From: Piliocolobus tephrosceles
Lineage: Eukaryota; Chordata; Mammalia; Primates; Cercopithecidae
DNA length: 64,000 nt
Reading direction: 5' to 3'
NCBI RefSeq assembly: GCF_002776525.5
Contig: NC_045439.1
Location: 153,909,330 to 153,973,329 of the forward strand
Both the position numbers and the translations under genes were made by a program. Every line of letters starts with the position of its first letter. Position 1 is the stretch's first letter. Shown here one piece after another: positions 32,778-44,992 of the stretch. Below the pieces are notes generated by a model. The model worked only from the letters and a program-made list of their open reading frames with translations. It was not told where the DNA came from and made no database searches.

Positions 32778-33263
32778 GATAAAATGACTTGAAAAGCTCT
32801 TATTCTGTGAGTTGTTGGAGGAAAGGATTGGTAGTATTTTTTTAAAGGGAGGGAGATAGATGATGGAGGAGAGTACCCCAGAGAGTTGCAACAATACCAC
32901 TTGGAAGAAAAACTTCAGTCCTGCTGTAGCAACAGTGGTCATGTGCTGTTAGTGATAGGAAGGTATTGGGGAAGAAAGATTAAGACTTTAACAGCTGTCA
33001 GCATTGACTGAAAAATACCCCTGTTGTCATGTAATTTCTCATCCCTTGAAATAACATTTTGATTAAAAATGGAAGAGTACTTGAAAAAGTAATAGGTATA
33101 TTATAGAGAGAAGGCAGTGAATTGAAAGAAGACCAATATTTCCTTTTTGTATAACTTCGAGAAAGTTATTTAACCTGTTTAGTCTGATTTTTCTCCTATT
33201 TAACTTATCTTTGAACTCATTGATTTAGTGGTGGGCCTGTTTTTTATTTTATTTTATTTTATT

Positions 33264-33406
33264 TTTTTAAGACAGAGTCTTGCTTTGTTGTCCAGGCTGG
33301 AGTGCAGTGGTGGCTGACTACAGCCTCCGTCTCCCAGGTTCAAACAATTCTCCTGCCTCAGCCTCCCAAAGTGCTGGGATTACAGGCGTGAGCCACCTTG
33401 GCCGGC
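33264..33406 (-). mobile_element. Alu SINE, antisense, internally deleted
   Basis: aagacagagtcttgctttgt, then a jump from cctcagcctccc straight to aaagtgctgggattacagg. Confidence 0.9.
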
Positions 33407-33560
33407 CTGGTGCTATGGATTTTAAAATTGTTTTGTGGAGTCTGTATTTTAATTCTGCAATCTTTATGTTCTATGATATCAAAAATTCTAGATTCCAGAA
33501 GCAGATATAACTTAAATTAGCACAGACAGATGTGATTTATGAAGACATGCCCTGGAAAGA

Positions 33561-33801
33561 CTTTTTTTTTTTTTTGACTCAGGGTCTCACTTCTCTGGTC
33601 CAGGCAGGAGTGCATGATGTGATCACGACTCATTGCAGCCTCTGTCTCCCTGGCTCAAGTGATCCATTCCATTTTTTAATGTTTTATGGAGGCGAGGTCT
33701 CACTATGTTGCCCAAGCTGGTGTTGCACTCCTGGGCTTAAGCTGTCCTGCCTCGGCCTCCCAAAGTGCTAGGATTACAGGTGTGAGCCACAGTGCCCGAC
33801 C
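33561..33801 (-). mobile_element. Alu SINE, antisense, degraded
   Basis: T-run and gactcagggtctcacttctc to cagtgcccgacc, with deletions. Confidence 0.88.
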
Positions 33802-33962
33802 AGACTTTTTCTTGGATCTTGTTATTTGACCATCCCAGCAGAAAAGTTCAGGATAGTTGTGGATTGCTGAAAAGAAAAAAAATCTCTCAACTGGGGTCAT
33901 AATTAATAGAAGACAGATTATTTTCAAATAAATTACTGAAACATACAGGAATGGTGAAATGA

Positions 33963-34165
33963 GATACTTGTTTCCTGTTAAGCAATTTTATTTCTTAGCC
34001 TGTTCACTTACTTGCAGGGTTCTTAACATTGGATCTGAAGGATTTTAAAGAGTTAACAGAAATTCTGAAATGGGATGCTTGTTTCCTGTCAAGCAATTTT
34101 ATTGCTTAGCTTGTTCACTTATAGGATTGGATAAAACATTGGATCTGAAAGATTTTTAAAAGTTA
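33963..34165 (+). repeat. Old local tandem duplication, period about 111 bp
   Basis: Unit 1 from gatacttgtttcctgttaag (33963) and unit 2 from gatgcttgtttcctgtcaag (34074). Both continue with a shared aagcaattttatt segment and end with a shared cattggatctgaa segment, with scattered substitutions and small indels. Confidence 0.85.
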
Positions 34166-35332
34166 TCTTATCCAATTAAGGGGATAATGATTGGAGAAAT
34201 GTTTAAGCACCAAAGTCGGTAAGTGGATTTTGCTACCAGTTTTTTAATGTTGGCTGCAGTTCTGCCTTTATCTTACAAAAAAGAAAAAAAAAAAAAAAGA
34301 ATTAGCATTGCTCCGTGCTACCACCTGTGTAGACTGAAAAGCTTTAACCTGGAAATATTCCTAATGAATATAGAGGAGAAAAAGCAAACTGGTAATGAAT
34401 ATACACCAAGGACTTTTTCCATTAAGAGATCCCCTGAGGAATGAGCCTTCATTTTTGCACCAGAGGCTGTGTCTCCCTGAGGAAATAAAAGAGATCCCTG
34501 GGGTATTAACGTCTGAGACATAAATTTATAGGGCTTGATTAGTGCTCAGAAACAAAAGTCTTAACAGGGATAGTATATTGGAATTAGGTGGTATATATAA
34601 GTAAATGCAGATACACTGGTAGGAAATTGGGTTTCATAAAAATTCTGTGTTTCTTTATAAAGAAAGTCTGAAGTTTGAACAGCAGGCCTGCCTGAGGAAA
34701 AAACTGATCCTGCAGAGAATGGATGAAAGCTGTGGGCCTGAATCAAGAAACCCGAACTTTATAAAGAGTCAAGCTTTAGGAGGTTTACACTTGACATTCA
34801 AATTTTTCATTTTGTTACCAGGATCTTTTTAACTTTTTTAATCCTTTATTCCTTGAAAGGATTTGGACTGTGTGTCATTTGATAAAAGAGAACTTCCTGG
34901 AATACAGTTCCCATCGCTCGGAGTGCTGCTTAAACATAACCACTTGTGAGGAGCAAAGACCCCGGGCAAAGCCAGGGGCCAGTTTCTGGGCCCAGGTGAT
35001 TGTTAAATTTAGAGGTCTTGATCACAGCTATAGGAAATAGCTTTTCAAACAAAACATGGATGAGTCAAAATTTATGGAACACCTCCATGTATACATTAAA
35101 TAAACACTAAGAAAAAATATTCTAGCGACAATAAATGTAGTGGTGAAAACATGGAATGGATTTGAGAAAATACCTCAATGTCTTCTCCAGGTATAAAAAA
35201 TGTATTAGTCAATGGAATTTTCAGTCCGACTAGAAGGTGGACATAGCATTTACTAAAGGACAAGAACAAGAAAAAAAATTAAAGTAGGACAAGTGTGTTT
35301 AAGGTACTTTAATTTACAGTTTTATTTTTGTT
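34166..35332. other. Intergenic between NOP10 and SLC12A6
   Basis: AT-rich, no gene or clear repeat recognised. Confidence 0.45.
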
Positions 35333-35624
35333 TATTTTTTTGAGAGGAAGTTTTGCTCGTGTCCCCCAGGCTGGAGAGCAGTGGTGCATTCTCGGCTCCC
35401 TGCAACCTTCGCCTCCGGAGTTCAAGCGATTCTCCTGCCTCATCCTAAGGAGTAGCTGGGATTACAGGCCACGCCACCACGCCCGGCTAAGTTTTGTATT
35501 TTTGGTAGAGACAGGGTTTCGCCATGTTGGCCAGGCTGGTCTGGAACTCCTGACCTCAGGTGATACGCCCGCCTCAGCCTCCCAAACTGCTAGGATTACA
35601 GTCGCGAACCACTGCGCCCGGCCT
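35333..35624 (-). mobile_element. Alu SINE, antisense
   Basis: ttttttttgagaggaagtttt to tgcgcccggcc. Confidence 0.94.
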
Positions 35625-35799
35625 ACTTTATAGTTTTATTTAATTTTTTTTTTTTACATAAAAATGCTTTATTTTAGACCTCTACATAAAAATTACAATG
35701 AGGGTTATTCCCAGGTATAGGAGTGGTGTTTCTGGTTTATAAAGAAATCATGAATGATATTTTCAGAGACACTCGTGAAAAAGAAATGGCTCCTCAGGT

Positions 35800-36660
35800 T
35801 CTGAGGGTGACGAGGAGCGCCCGCCCCCTAAGATGCAGAGTGAGTGTGCAGCACAGCCGGACCAAGGAAAAAGATTTTACCCCCTTCACGCTGGTCGGCC
35901 GTGCCCTGGACTACAGCTCCCGTCGTGCCCCTGGCCACTCGTATTCGGCCCCGCCCCGCCTGCCGTGTCCCGCGGCGAGCGCAGGCGTGCTGCACTCTGT
36001 CACCGCGGGCTGCGGAGGCTGGGCGGGGCTTTCGGGCGCCCGCGGGACGGTTCCGCCCTCTGACTGCACCCCCGGGTCTTCTCTTTGCAAGGTTCACCTC
36101 GAATGAGGAAGAAGCGGGGAAGGAAGGGAAGGGCTGCGGCGGCGCGGGCGCAGCCCGTCGGGCCCGGGACTGGGGAAGGCCAGGTCACGTAACTGCTGCT
36201 CTGGCGTCGGGCCGGGGAGGGGGCGCCAGCCACGGCAGCGCGAACCCTGCGCGCGCCGCGGCTCCGAAACAGTTACCGGCTAGTAAACAACAGCTGCGCG
36301 CGCATCCGCATCAGCTGGCGCCGGGATACCGCACCTGCGACCTCCTTCTCCCTCAACCCGCTGCTCCGTCAGGCCAGCCTGCGGGGCCGTCTCCTCTGCT
36401 GGGACCCGAAGGAAGAACGGCGAGGGGGTGACCTGCGCCGGGGCGGGGGTTGGGGAGAACGCGCCTCCGGCAAAGGGGGTGGCCCGTCCTGTCACACGCA
36501 GGAGAAACCTAGGGAGCGGACCGTGGCTCAGTGGACTAGCTACGACTTGCCACGACTCTGAGCTGCAGTCCGAGGTGTCTTGATCCGCTAACCTCCTCCC
36601 AGACCCCGAGGACATTTCTGCTAGGAGAAGAGCGGGCGCGCCACCCCCACCGACCTCTCG
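35800..36660 (+). promoter_or_regulatory. SLC12A6: CpG-island promoter region, probably of SLC12A6
   Basis: High CpG density from about 35930 to 36520, GC boxes (ggcggggc at about 36020), no TATA box. At 35910-35929 actacagctcccgtcgtgcc matches the pattern of ZNF143/Staf promoter elements (known motif; occupancy is inference). The coding exon 1a is about 0.7-1.4 kb downstream, so a non-coding first exon spliced to the candidate acceptor tattgcag near 37300 is likely but unproven. Confidence 0.65.
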
Positions 36661-36748
36661 GAGACAGGAATCCGCTCTGCCCCTGCATCCTACTCTGCTC
36701 GCCCTTCTCTCAGTAGTGTGGGTTATTTTTCCCGTTATGCGTGCGCAC

Positions 36749-36980
36749 CTTTCCCACCAGATCCAAGTGGATTGTCGACATCAAAAACACCGGGTGGCTT
36801 TGCATACACCTCCCCTGAGCCAGACCTGTGGGGTATTCACCTGATACACAACAGGTGGCCAGGTATACACATTTTTGCAATCTGATCCACGCGGTAGTCG
36901 CCTGATAAAGGTTGGCCTGCACGCACTTCGCTCAACTAGAACCGTGGGACACTCACCAGATAAAGGACTACCTCGACAGG
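36749..36980 (+). repeat. Degenerate tandem repeat, about 61-bp unit, four copies
   Basis: Units 36749-36809, 36810-36870, 36871-36926 and 36927-about 36980. Each has a C-rich start, a cagatcc/cagacctg-like block, a tggggtattcacctgata-like core, then aggtggcc and a final (t)acac/gcacgcac. The copies are strongly diverged, so this is an old minisatellite. Confidence 0.6.
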
Positions 36981-37375
36981 AACCTGGGGGCTGAGGGGAG
37001 GGAGGTTTCGTCTGCTGCCCTGAGACCATGGCACTGCGCCTTCAGCCCTGGACCAGAGGGGATAGCTAGGTAGCTCTTCATTCTGAAGGAAAGAAATCAC
37101 ACAAGATTGGCATTGTTTTGTCTTTTTGTTTTTTGTTTTTTTTCTCTCTTAAAAAACAAATTCACCTATTGGTGATGCACTTTCTAGGACAGTCGGCTTG
37201 AATTCTGAGTAGAAGGATTCTTAGTTGGGGTTTTTGGTGTGGTGTGAATCAAGGTTATTGAAATGTGTTATTTTTCAAGTTATCTTTTGTATTATTGCAG
37301 TCAAAAGTAGCTAGCGTAAGAGGAAGATTTTGCGAGGTTCTCCCCATTTTTTTTTTTGTTCTTAAAACGAACAAA

Positions 37376-37646
37376 ATGCATCCTCCAGAAACCACCACCA
37401 AGATGGCTTCAGTTCGGTTCATGGTGACACCTACAAAGATCGATGACATTCCAGGTTTGTCAGACACCAGTCCGGACCTCAGCTCTCGATCTAGTTCCCG
37501 AGTAAGATTTAGCTCCCGGGAAAGTGTGCCTGAAACAAGCCGTAGTGAGCCTATGAGTGAGATGTCGGGGGCCACCACTTCGTTGGCAACTGTTGCACTG
37601 GATCCACCCAGTGACCGGACTTCTCATCCCCAGGATGTCACCGAGG
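37376..37646 (+). CDS. SLC12A6: SLC12A6 (KCC3) coding exon 1a, KCC3a N-terminus
   Basis: Ninety codons plus one base: MHPPETTTKMASVRFMVTPT ... SHPQDVTE, then donor G|gtaagt (phase 1). This is the cytosolic N-terminus specific to the KCC3a form of the K-Cl cotransporter, which exports K+ and Cl- for volume control and low neuronal chloride. Loss in humans causes peripheral neuropathy with agenesis of the corpus callosum (established knowledge). RFMV at residues 14-17 fits the R-F-x-V docking motif for SPAK/OSR1 kinases, and a Ser/Arg-rich stretch (SSRSSSRVRFSSRES) follows. I chose the ATG at 37376 because it gives the known KCC3a start; the frame is also open upstream. Later exons lie beyond the window. 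Confidence 0.95.
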
Positions 37647-39966
37647 GTAAGTAGAAATACAGGCCGCAGCATACTTTCATTACTGGCTTCTTTATCCAAG
37701 ATGACCATCTATGGATCTGAAAGATCATATATAATTATGATTATAATAGTCATCAGGAACCAAGGCACCTCTTTGTGAGATGCTTAGGAACTCTTTGGCG
37801 TAATAACATAGAGGCTCTTTGCAGTAGTAATTTGTCATGTGGGAAGGTGTATGACAAGAAGGAAGGCAAATGTATATTTTAACTTCCTCATTTTTGTCTT
37901 CTTAGAAATGAAATGGGTATTTTGATTAGGGGCGAATATCAAAGAATGTAATCATTTTTCAGCACAGAGAATCCTAAATTTTAAAATTTAGTGAGTCGGA
38001 TATGTGTTCTGTAGTCATCATTGACTATTTCAGTCTGCTTTAAGGCCGGTTACATGGAATAGTTATTGGTCATATCTTAGTAGCTTTCTTCCAAGACTTT
38101 GGATGTGCATTGCAGAGTTCTTTTTTGAAATCTATGTTTTTATGGAGACCTTGACGCAAGTAGCTAAGCCCACTCAGGGTGATGGTGGGTAGATCTAATG
38201 TGCTATTCTGTCAAATGGAAGACTTCTAAAAAGGCTTTTAGGGCCTGATTCCCATGTAATTTCTTCTCTCTGAGCTTTAGATGGAATGTCTGATGAGTCT
38301 TTACAGTTAGCAGGTAGCACACAAGCCACTCCTGGCTCATGTTGACTGCTGCAGACCTTTAGCTTCCTAAACCAGTTTGTGTGTGTCAGCTGGCTTGGTT
38401 TTATTTGATGTACTGGGAGGAGGTGATGGAAGAGAGAGGAGAGAGAAAATGGGGAGATCATAACATTTTTTGGACTCTGAAATTTAAAAGTTTGAGACCT
38501 GTACTGCTTTATATATTTAGTTTTATGCTGTGTTGTAACTAATACCTTTTAGTGATAAAAGTTTCCCTTAGAGACTCTTAAAATAATATCCCACCCAAGT
38601 TTGAAAACCGTAGCCTCACTCACTGTCTTGTGAAAGCAAGGCTTACTCACCATTTTCCGGTGTCAGGAAATGTTCCTTTTAACCTAAAGGGTTCAGGAAA
38701 CCAGAATGATTTTAGTTCCTTAATTCTGTGTGTGCTTTTAATATGTGGAGACAAGGTAGATTTGGTAAAGTTTACAGTTCTAGAATTCACTCATCCTTGA
38801 CTAATCATTTTTTCTTTTAGGGAGATATTATAGGTTGGTTCTCAGACTTTACTGTTTTCAACTTTATGACAAATTTTACGGTCTATCATACATTGTATTA
38901 AAGTAACAGTATGGAATAAAAATTTATCATTTCCTCTTCCTCCAAATTAATTCCAAATTGTGGTTTTAGTTTTTATCCATCATGCTTGTATTTAGGTTGT
39001 AAAAATACCAGATAAAGACTATACCAGTGTTAATTTTTTAATGTGGTAATTATCATTAGGTAATTTATAGTTTAGCTTGTTAGACTTGTGACTTAAATGT
39101 TATGGAATTGTATTTTTATTCTTTGGAAAAGTGGACTTATTTCAGTAATGTGTTAGACCAGCGGAACAGGATCCTTGTCCAGTCTGCGGTTCTGACGTTA
39201 CCCTAGGCATTCTTTACAGTCTAGAGTGGTATCCTTTTACACTATAGGGATAAAAATGGGGACTACAGGGGTAAAAATGGGGACATGTCTAAGTGAAATT
39301 TATGTTTGTTTATGTGGTTACAGATGTTAAAAGCTTGGTTCTGTATATAACACATTCCTTACTTAATGTTTAAATATTCTCTGGTACCCAGATGAAAGGG
39401 AAATTAATAGTCTGGCCATTAGAGAGCACTTTGCCCTGTTCTTGTGGAACTTTCTACTTTCTCGGTGACCTACCTTTTATCTTTTTTTCTTTCTATATTT
39501 AAAAAAATTCTTATGATGACTGTCATCATGTGATAAATTTTCCCCACCATTAGAAGAAACCACTTAGAAACATAATTATTTCACCCTTGGCTTCTCAGTA
39601 TATGAAAGCCCTTATTAGATTTAGATGTAGATCTGCAAAGGTTGCTGTTGTGAAGAAAAGGGCCTAATGTAATATACGTTTTCCTCTAGGCTGGCTTGAA
39701 TATAGAAAACAACTGCATCCTTTCTACAGTTGACCATCCTTAAGCTCATAGTACATTTCACAATTAGTTTGCTATTTTAGTATTTACAGTTCTCTGAATT
39801 TTTTGACCCTTGTACATCCTTGTGTGGTTGTGACACTAGTATGATTCTTTTTTCCCCCATGCCTCCCACATTTCTTCATGTAGAGAAACTTCCCACCTGA
39901 AGTTTCTTGTCATATGTCTTTTACTCACATTATGTCACACAAACAGGGGGTGACACATGAAGATCT
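37647..39966. other. SLC12A6 intron, mostly unique
   Basis: AT-rich sequence without Alu or supported gene for 2.3 kb. No repeat family recognised. Confidence 0.45.
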
Positions 39967-40263
39967 CTTTTTTTTTTTTTTTGAGATGGAGTTTCACACT
40001 TGTTGCCCAGGCTGGAGTGCAATGGTGCAATCTCCACTGACTGCAACCTCCGTCTCCCGGGTTCCGGTGATTCTCTTGCCGCAGCCTCCCAAGTAGCTGA
40101 GATTACAGGCATGCGCCACCACACCTGGCTAATTCTTTGTATTTAGTAGAGATGGGGTTTCACCATGTTGGTCAAGCTGGTCGCAAACTCCTGACCTCAG
40201 GTGATACACCCACCTTGGCCTCCCAAAGTGCTGGGATTACAGGCGTGAGCCACGGCGCCCGGC
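39967..40263 (-). mobile_element. Alu SINE, antisense
   Basis: T-run, gagatggagtttcacacttg to ggcgcccggcc. Confidence 0.95.
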
Positions 40264-40526
40264 CCCACATGAAGTTTTAAATACTTATTTCAGTGTGTTT
40301 TAATGTTTTCTGCTGCTGGCTTTCTGAGTAGACAGTTTTCTTTCTGCTATCAAAGTAATTTTTCTTTATTTTGGCAAGTCTCCATTTGAATTTATAGGAC
40401 TGTCTAGTTGGTAAAATCAATAATCTTAGCGGTGTATTAGCTTATGTATGAAGAATGCCTTAAAGATACAAAAGAAACTGTTGAGAGTGGATGCCTCTGG
40501 AAAGTGAGTTACAAAAATAGAGTGGA

Positions 40527-40831
40527 GCCGGGCGCGGTGGCTCACGCCTGTAATCCTAGCACTTTGGAAGGCCGAGGCGGGTGGATTGCCTGACCTCAGG
40601 AGTTCCAGATCAGCCTGGGGAACACAGTGATACCCCGTCTCTACTAAAAATACAAAAAATTAGCCAGGCGTGACGGCGTGCGCCTGTAATCCCAGCTACT
40701 CGGGAGGCCTTGACAGGAGAATCGCTTGAACCCGGGAGGCGGAGGTTGCAGTGACCTGAGATCACGCCACTGCACTCCAGCCTGGGTGACAGAGCGAGAC
40801 TCCGTCTCAAAAAAAAAAAAAAAAAAAAAAG
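40527..40831 (+). mobile_element. Alu SINE
   Basis: gccgggcgcggtggctcacg to a 22-A tail. Confidence 0.95.
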
Positions 40832-40984
40832 AGTGGAATTTTCTTGTACCAAAACAATTAAGGGCATATATAATTTTAAAATATTCTTAGTGTGTCATTT
40901 TATAGTAATTTGTTTGAAAAGCACCACATGTTAGAGCTAATGATCTAGAATCTCATTCTGATCAAACCATATTTTAATAAATGA

Positions 40985-41150
40985 GGAGACTTAAAACCCC
41001 AATAGATTAAAAAATAACAAAATAAATGAGGAAACTAAGGCTTATAGAGATGGTTATTTGTAGATCACATAATTGCAAAGCCAACACTGAAGTTCAGGCC
41101 TCCTGACCTTTATCTAGTGCTCTTTCTTGCATCGTTTTGCCTCTGCTAGG
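40985..41150 (+). repeat. MIR SINE
   Basis: aaataaatgaggaaactaag, then agatcacataattgcaaagc and caggcctcctgacc fit the MIR core and 3' half. Confidence 0.7.
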
Positions 41151-41229
41151 ATGAACATTTTTGACATGTGCTTTATAACCATGTGGCTATAAAGCATATT
41201 TTTATATGTCATTTGCAGTCCCTGATACT

Positions 41230-41521
41230 TTTTTTTTTTTGAGATGAGGTCTCACGCTGTCGCCCAGGCTGGAGTACAGTGGCGCTATCTTGGCTCACTG
41301 CAACCTCCATCTCCCGGGTCCAAGTGATTCTCCAGCCTCAGCCTCCCAAGTAGCTGGGATTACAGGCATCTGCAACCACACCCAGCTAAATTTTGTATTT
41401 TTGGCAGAGTTAGGGTTTCACCTTGTTGGCCAGGCTGGTCTCAAACTCCTGACCTCAAATGATCCTCCTGCCTCGGCCTCCTAAAGTTCTGGGATTACAG
41501 ATGTGAACCACACACCCTGCC
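41230..41521 (-). mobile_element. Alu SINE, antisense
   Basis: T-run, gagatgaggtctcacgctgt to cacaccctgcc. Confidence 0.94.
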
Positions 41522-42194
41522 TGCAGTCCCTAATACATTTCAACCTTTTATAATTCAACAGATACTCCCTGAGACGCTGATATGTATGAGGCAGTCTGGT
41601 ATTAATTGTAGGGAATATACAGATAACATACAGTTTCTGCCTTTGCACATCTCATGGTATAGTGGTGAAAATGACTAGAGCACTTTACTTATTCCTTCAC
41701 CAAATATTTATTACTCTGAGCAATTATTAAGGATGAGGTACTGGCTGGCTGTCAAAGATGCTGGGTGTTAAAGACAGAGAAAAAGAATCGGTTATCTGTT
41801 CTAAGGAAAGTTATGATCTAATAGAGAAAGCAAACACATTTGTATGTAAATTATAATGCTGTATAAGTCCAACAATAGAAACATGCAAAAATACAGCAAA
41901 GGAAAATGATCAACTAAGATAAAATAGAGACACTAAGAGACCAGAGGACTTGATAAAGTAAAGTGTGGTGAAAAGTGTAGAAAGATTAAAGACTGTGGTC
42001 AGACAGTTGAATGTTGTTGGAATGAGCAGTTTCAGAGGTAGAGCATTTCTCATGTAATGTGATCTAGTGTGTAGCCTTGAAGTGGGTTTCTGAAGTGAAG
42101 AGTTGAAGTCTAAGTATAACAACTTTGAGACTGGCTGTTAACCAAGTTTTTGTGAGAGATGTTAGAGACACAAAAGTAATTTAGATAAGTCCTT

Positions 42195-42440
42195 TCTTTA
42201 AGAAGGCGTGTCCTCTCTGAAACCTTTTCTGATTGAACCCCATATCCAGATATAATAAACCAGGCTCTTTTTGTCCCTATATTGCTATAATACCTATATC
42301 ACTGTATTTTGTTTTTATTTACATACTATCTTTCTCAACTATGCTGTAGGGTTCTTGAGGACAAGGATACAAAATTATTTACACCTAGTATAATATGTGA
42401 TATCCCATATAACTTGTACACAATAAGTATATATTGAGCT
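42195..42440 (+). repeat. L2 LINE fragment
   Basis: gaaaccttttctgattgaac ... agggttcttgaggacaagga ... caataagtatatattgagct is the typical L2 3' pattern. Confidence 0.65.
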
Positions 42441-42581
42441 GAAGATCTTGTAGACTTAAGAACAAGAGACAAATTAAAAACATACTCTGATAAAGGCGTA
42501 TTAATGTATGTACTACAGCAGTGCTACTTCGTCTGGCTGCATAATGAAATGATCTAGAGAACTTTTCAAAAAGTGCCTCTA

Positions 42582-42833
42582 GGCTGAGCATGGTGGCTCA
42601 CGCCTGTAATCTCAGCACTATGGGAGGCCGAGGCGGGAGGATCACTTGAGGCCAGGAGTTCGAGACCAGCCTGGCCAACATGGCGAAACCCTGTCTCTAC
42701 TAAACATGTGAAAACTTTTCCAGGTGTGGTGGTGCTTGCTTGTAATCTCAGCTACTCAGGTGCCTGAGGCATGAGAACCTGGGAGGCGGAAGTTGTACTC
42801 CAGCTTGGGTGACAGAGCGAGATTCTGTCTCAA
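42582..42833 (+). mobile_element. Alu SINE, degraded right monomer
   Basis: ggctgagcatggtggctcac to the tail at tctgtctcaaag; about 40 bp deleted in the right monomer. Confidence 0.92.
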
Positions 42834-43003
42834 AGAAATACATCAAAATCAAAATAAAAAATACCTCTACCCTGAGAAACAAAATCCAACAAAAAATAAA
42901 AAACAAAATTATCATTTTTAGCCACACACCAAAATAAGTGAATTATATTGTATTGCCAATCATAGGTGACTATTACTTTCTTTTATTTTGTTTTTATTCT
43001 TCT

Positions 43004-43200
43004 TTTTTGAGAGAGAGTCTCTGTCGCCCAGGCTGGAGTGCAATGGCATGGTCTCCACTTACCGCAACCTCCGCCTCCCGGGTTCAAGTGATTCTTCTGT
43101 CTCAGCTCCCAGTAGCTGAGACTACAGGCACGCACCACCACACCCAGCTAATTTTTGTATTTTTAGTGGAGATGGGGTTCCACTATGTTGGCCAGGCTGG
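43004..43200 (-). mobile_element. Alu SINE, antisense, 5'-truncated
   Basis: ttttttgagagagagtctct to ttggccaggctgg; the Alu start is missing. Confidence 0.9.
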
Positions 43201-43240
43201 ACTGTTATCTTTCTCTTAAATATATCTTCTATATTATATA

Positions 43241-43261
43241 ATTATTATTATTATTATTATT
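43241..43261 (+). repeat. (ATT)n microsatellite
   Basis: Short ATT run at the AluY T-tail. Confidence 0.85.
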
Positions 43262-43547
43262 TTTTGAGACGGAGTCTTGCTCTGCCGCCCAGGCTGGAGT
43301 GCAGTGGCCGGATCCCAGCTCACTGCAAGCTCCGCCTCCCGGGTTCACGCCACTCTCCTGTCTCAGCCTCCCGAGTAGCTGGGACTACAGGCGCCCTCCT
43401 TGTCGCCTGGCTATTTTTTTGTATTTTCTATTAGAGATGGGGTTTCACCGTATTAGCCAGGATGGTCTCGATCTCCTGACCTCGTGATCCGCCCGTCTCG
43501 GCCTCCTAAAGTGCTGGGATTACAGGCTTGAGCCACCGCGCCCGGCC
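43262..43547 (-). mobile_element. AluY of Old World monkey type, antisense
   Basis: Near-consensus, with the gtggccggatccc variant. The flanks tatattatataattatt before and after form a target-site duplication. Confidence 0.95.
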
Positions 43548-43662
43548 TATATTATATAATTATTAAATACTATCCATGTTTTACCTCGGCATTCTAATAG
43601 TGAGCTAAAATACATTGATTTGGTACCTTCTTAGCTTGCCTGAAAGCATCCTCTTGATAGTT

Positions 43663-43967
43663 TTTTGTTTTTTTGTTTGTTTTTTGTTTTTTGAGACAGG
43701 GTCTCATTCTGTCAGCCAGGCTGGATACAGTGGTGTGATCACAGCTCACTGCAGCCTCAACTTTCTGAGCTCAAGCAATCCTCCACCTCAGCGTCTTGAG
43801 TAGCTGGGAACACAGGTGCATACCACCGTGCCCAGCTAACTTTTTTTTGTAGAGATGAGGTTTTACCATGTTGCCCAGGCTGGTCTCGAACTCCTGCATT
43901 CAAGCAGTTAGCCCACCTCAGACTCCCAAAGTGCTGGGATTACAGGTGTGAGCCACCATGCCTGGCC
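43663..43967 (-). mobile_element. Alu SINE, antisense
   Basis: T/G-rich tail, gagacagggtctcattctgt to catgcctggcc. Confidence 0.93.
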
Positions 43968-44099
43968 TTAGATTTTTTTTTCTTTAAAAAAAGCTTTTCA
44001 GTATCACTTGTCCAAAACATTTTGGTTATAGACCTAAACTGTTTTTCCTCTCTTTATACTGCATAGCCAGATTAAACTTTATAATATACTGCTTTACAC

Positions 44100-44373
44100 C
44101 ACAAGAAGCAATCAGCCAAATCCAGAATATGGAAAGTCTTATTGAATAACTAGATTCTTCAACAAATAACTGGGATGGGGCGGAGGAGGAGTGATGGGAA
44201 GAGAGGGAAAGCTGTTACAAATAAAAAGAGCCATATCAGCCAGATGCCGTGTGTGAACTTGGTTTGGATTCTGATGTGCATAAAACAAATGAAAAAAGAT
44301 ACTTTTGAGACAAGTGGGGGAAATTTGAACGTGTACATGATATTAAACAATATTAAGAAATTGTTAATTTTCA
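44100..44373 (+). repeat. Unclassified old interspersed repeat
   Basis: The stretch with cagccagatgccgtgtgtga and gggggaaatttgaacgtgta resembles a common mammalian repeat and continues after the young Alu at about 44669-44765. Family not assigned. Confidence 0.4.
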
Positions 44374-44668
44374 GGCCGGGCGCGGTGGCTCAAGCCTGTA
44401 ATCCCAGCACTTTGGGAGGCCGAGACGGGCGGATCATGAGGTCAGGAGATCGAGACCATCCTGGCTAACACAGTGAAACCCCGTCTCTACTAAAAATACA
44501 AAAAACTAGCCGGGCGAGGTGGCGGGCGCCTGTAGTCCCAGCTACTCGGGAGGCTGAGGCAGGAGAATGGCGTGAACCCGGGAGGCGGAGCTTTCAGTGA
44601 GCTGAGATCCGGCCACTGCACTCCAGCCCAGGAGACACAGCAAGACTCCGTCTCAAAAAAAAAAAAAA
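44374..44668 (+). mobile_element. AluY of Old World monkey type
   Basis: Near-consensus with gagatccggccactgcac. It is flanked by the repeated target aagaaattgttaattttc. Confidence 0.96.
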
Positions 44669-44907
44669 GAAATTGTTAATTTTCTTAGAGATGTTTATGA
44701 CATTGTAGTAACGTAAAGCTGTTATCTATACAGATATATATTGAAGTATTTACAGGTTAAATGAAATGTACTCCAGCTCCTTCTTCCCCACTCCTCCCCA
44801 AAAAAGTTGGGGAGAGATAGACAAAACAAGACTAGCAACTGTTGATAATTTGTTGAAGTAGAGTAAAAGGTACATTTTACTATTTCTTAGCTTTTATCTT
44901 TGAAGCT

Positions 44908-44992
44908 GTCCGGGAACTCTGAGCTCAAGTGATCCTCCCACTTGGGTCTCTCAAAGTGCTAGGATTGCAGGCATGAGCCGCCATGCCTGGCC
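44908..44992 (-). mobile_element. Alu fragment, antisense
   Basis: gggaactctgagctcaagtg to catgcctggcc; end of one monomer only. Confidence 0.8.

Noticed and set aside
35828..36431. Open frames in the SLC12A6 CpG island (up to 195 codons)
   Set aside because: GC-rich composition, overlapping frames on both strands, no recognised domain.
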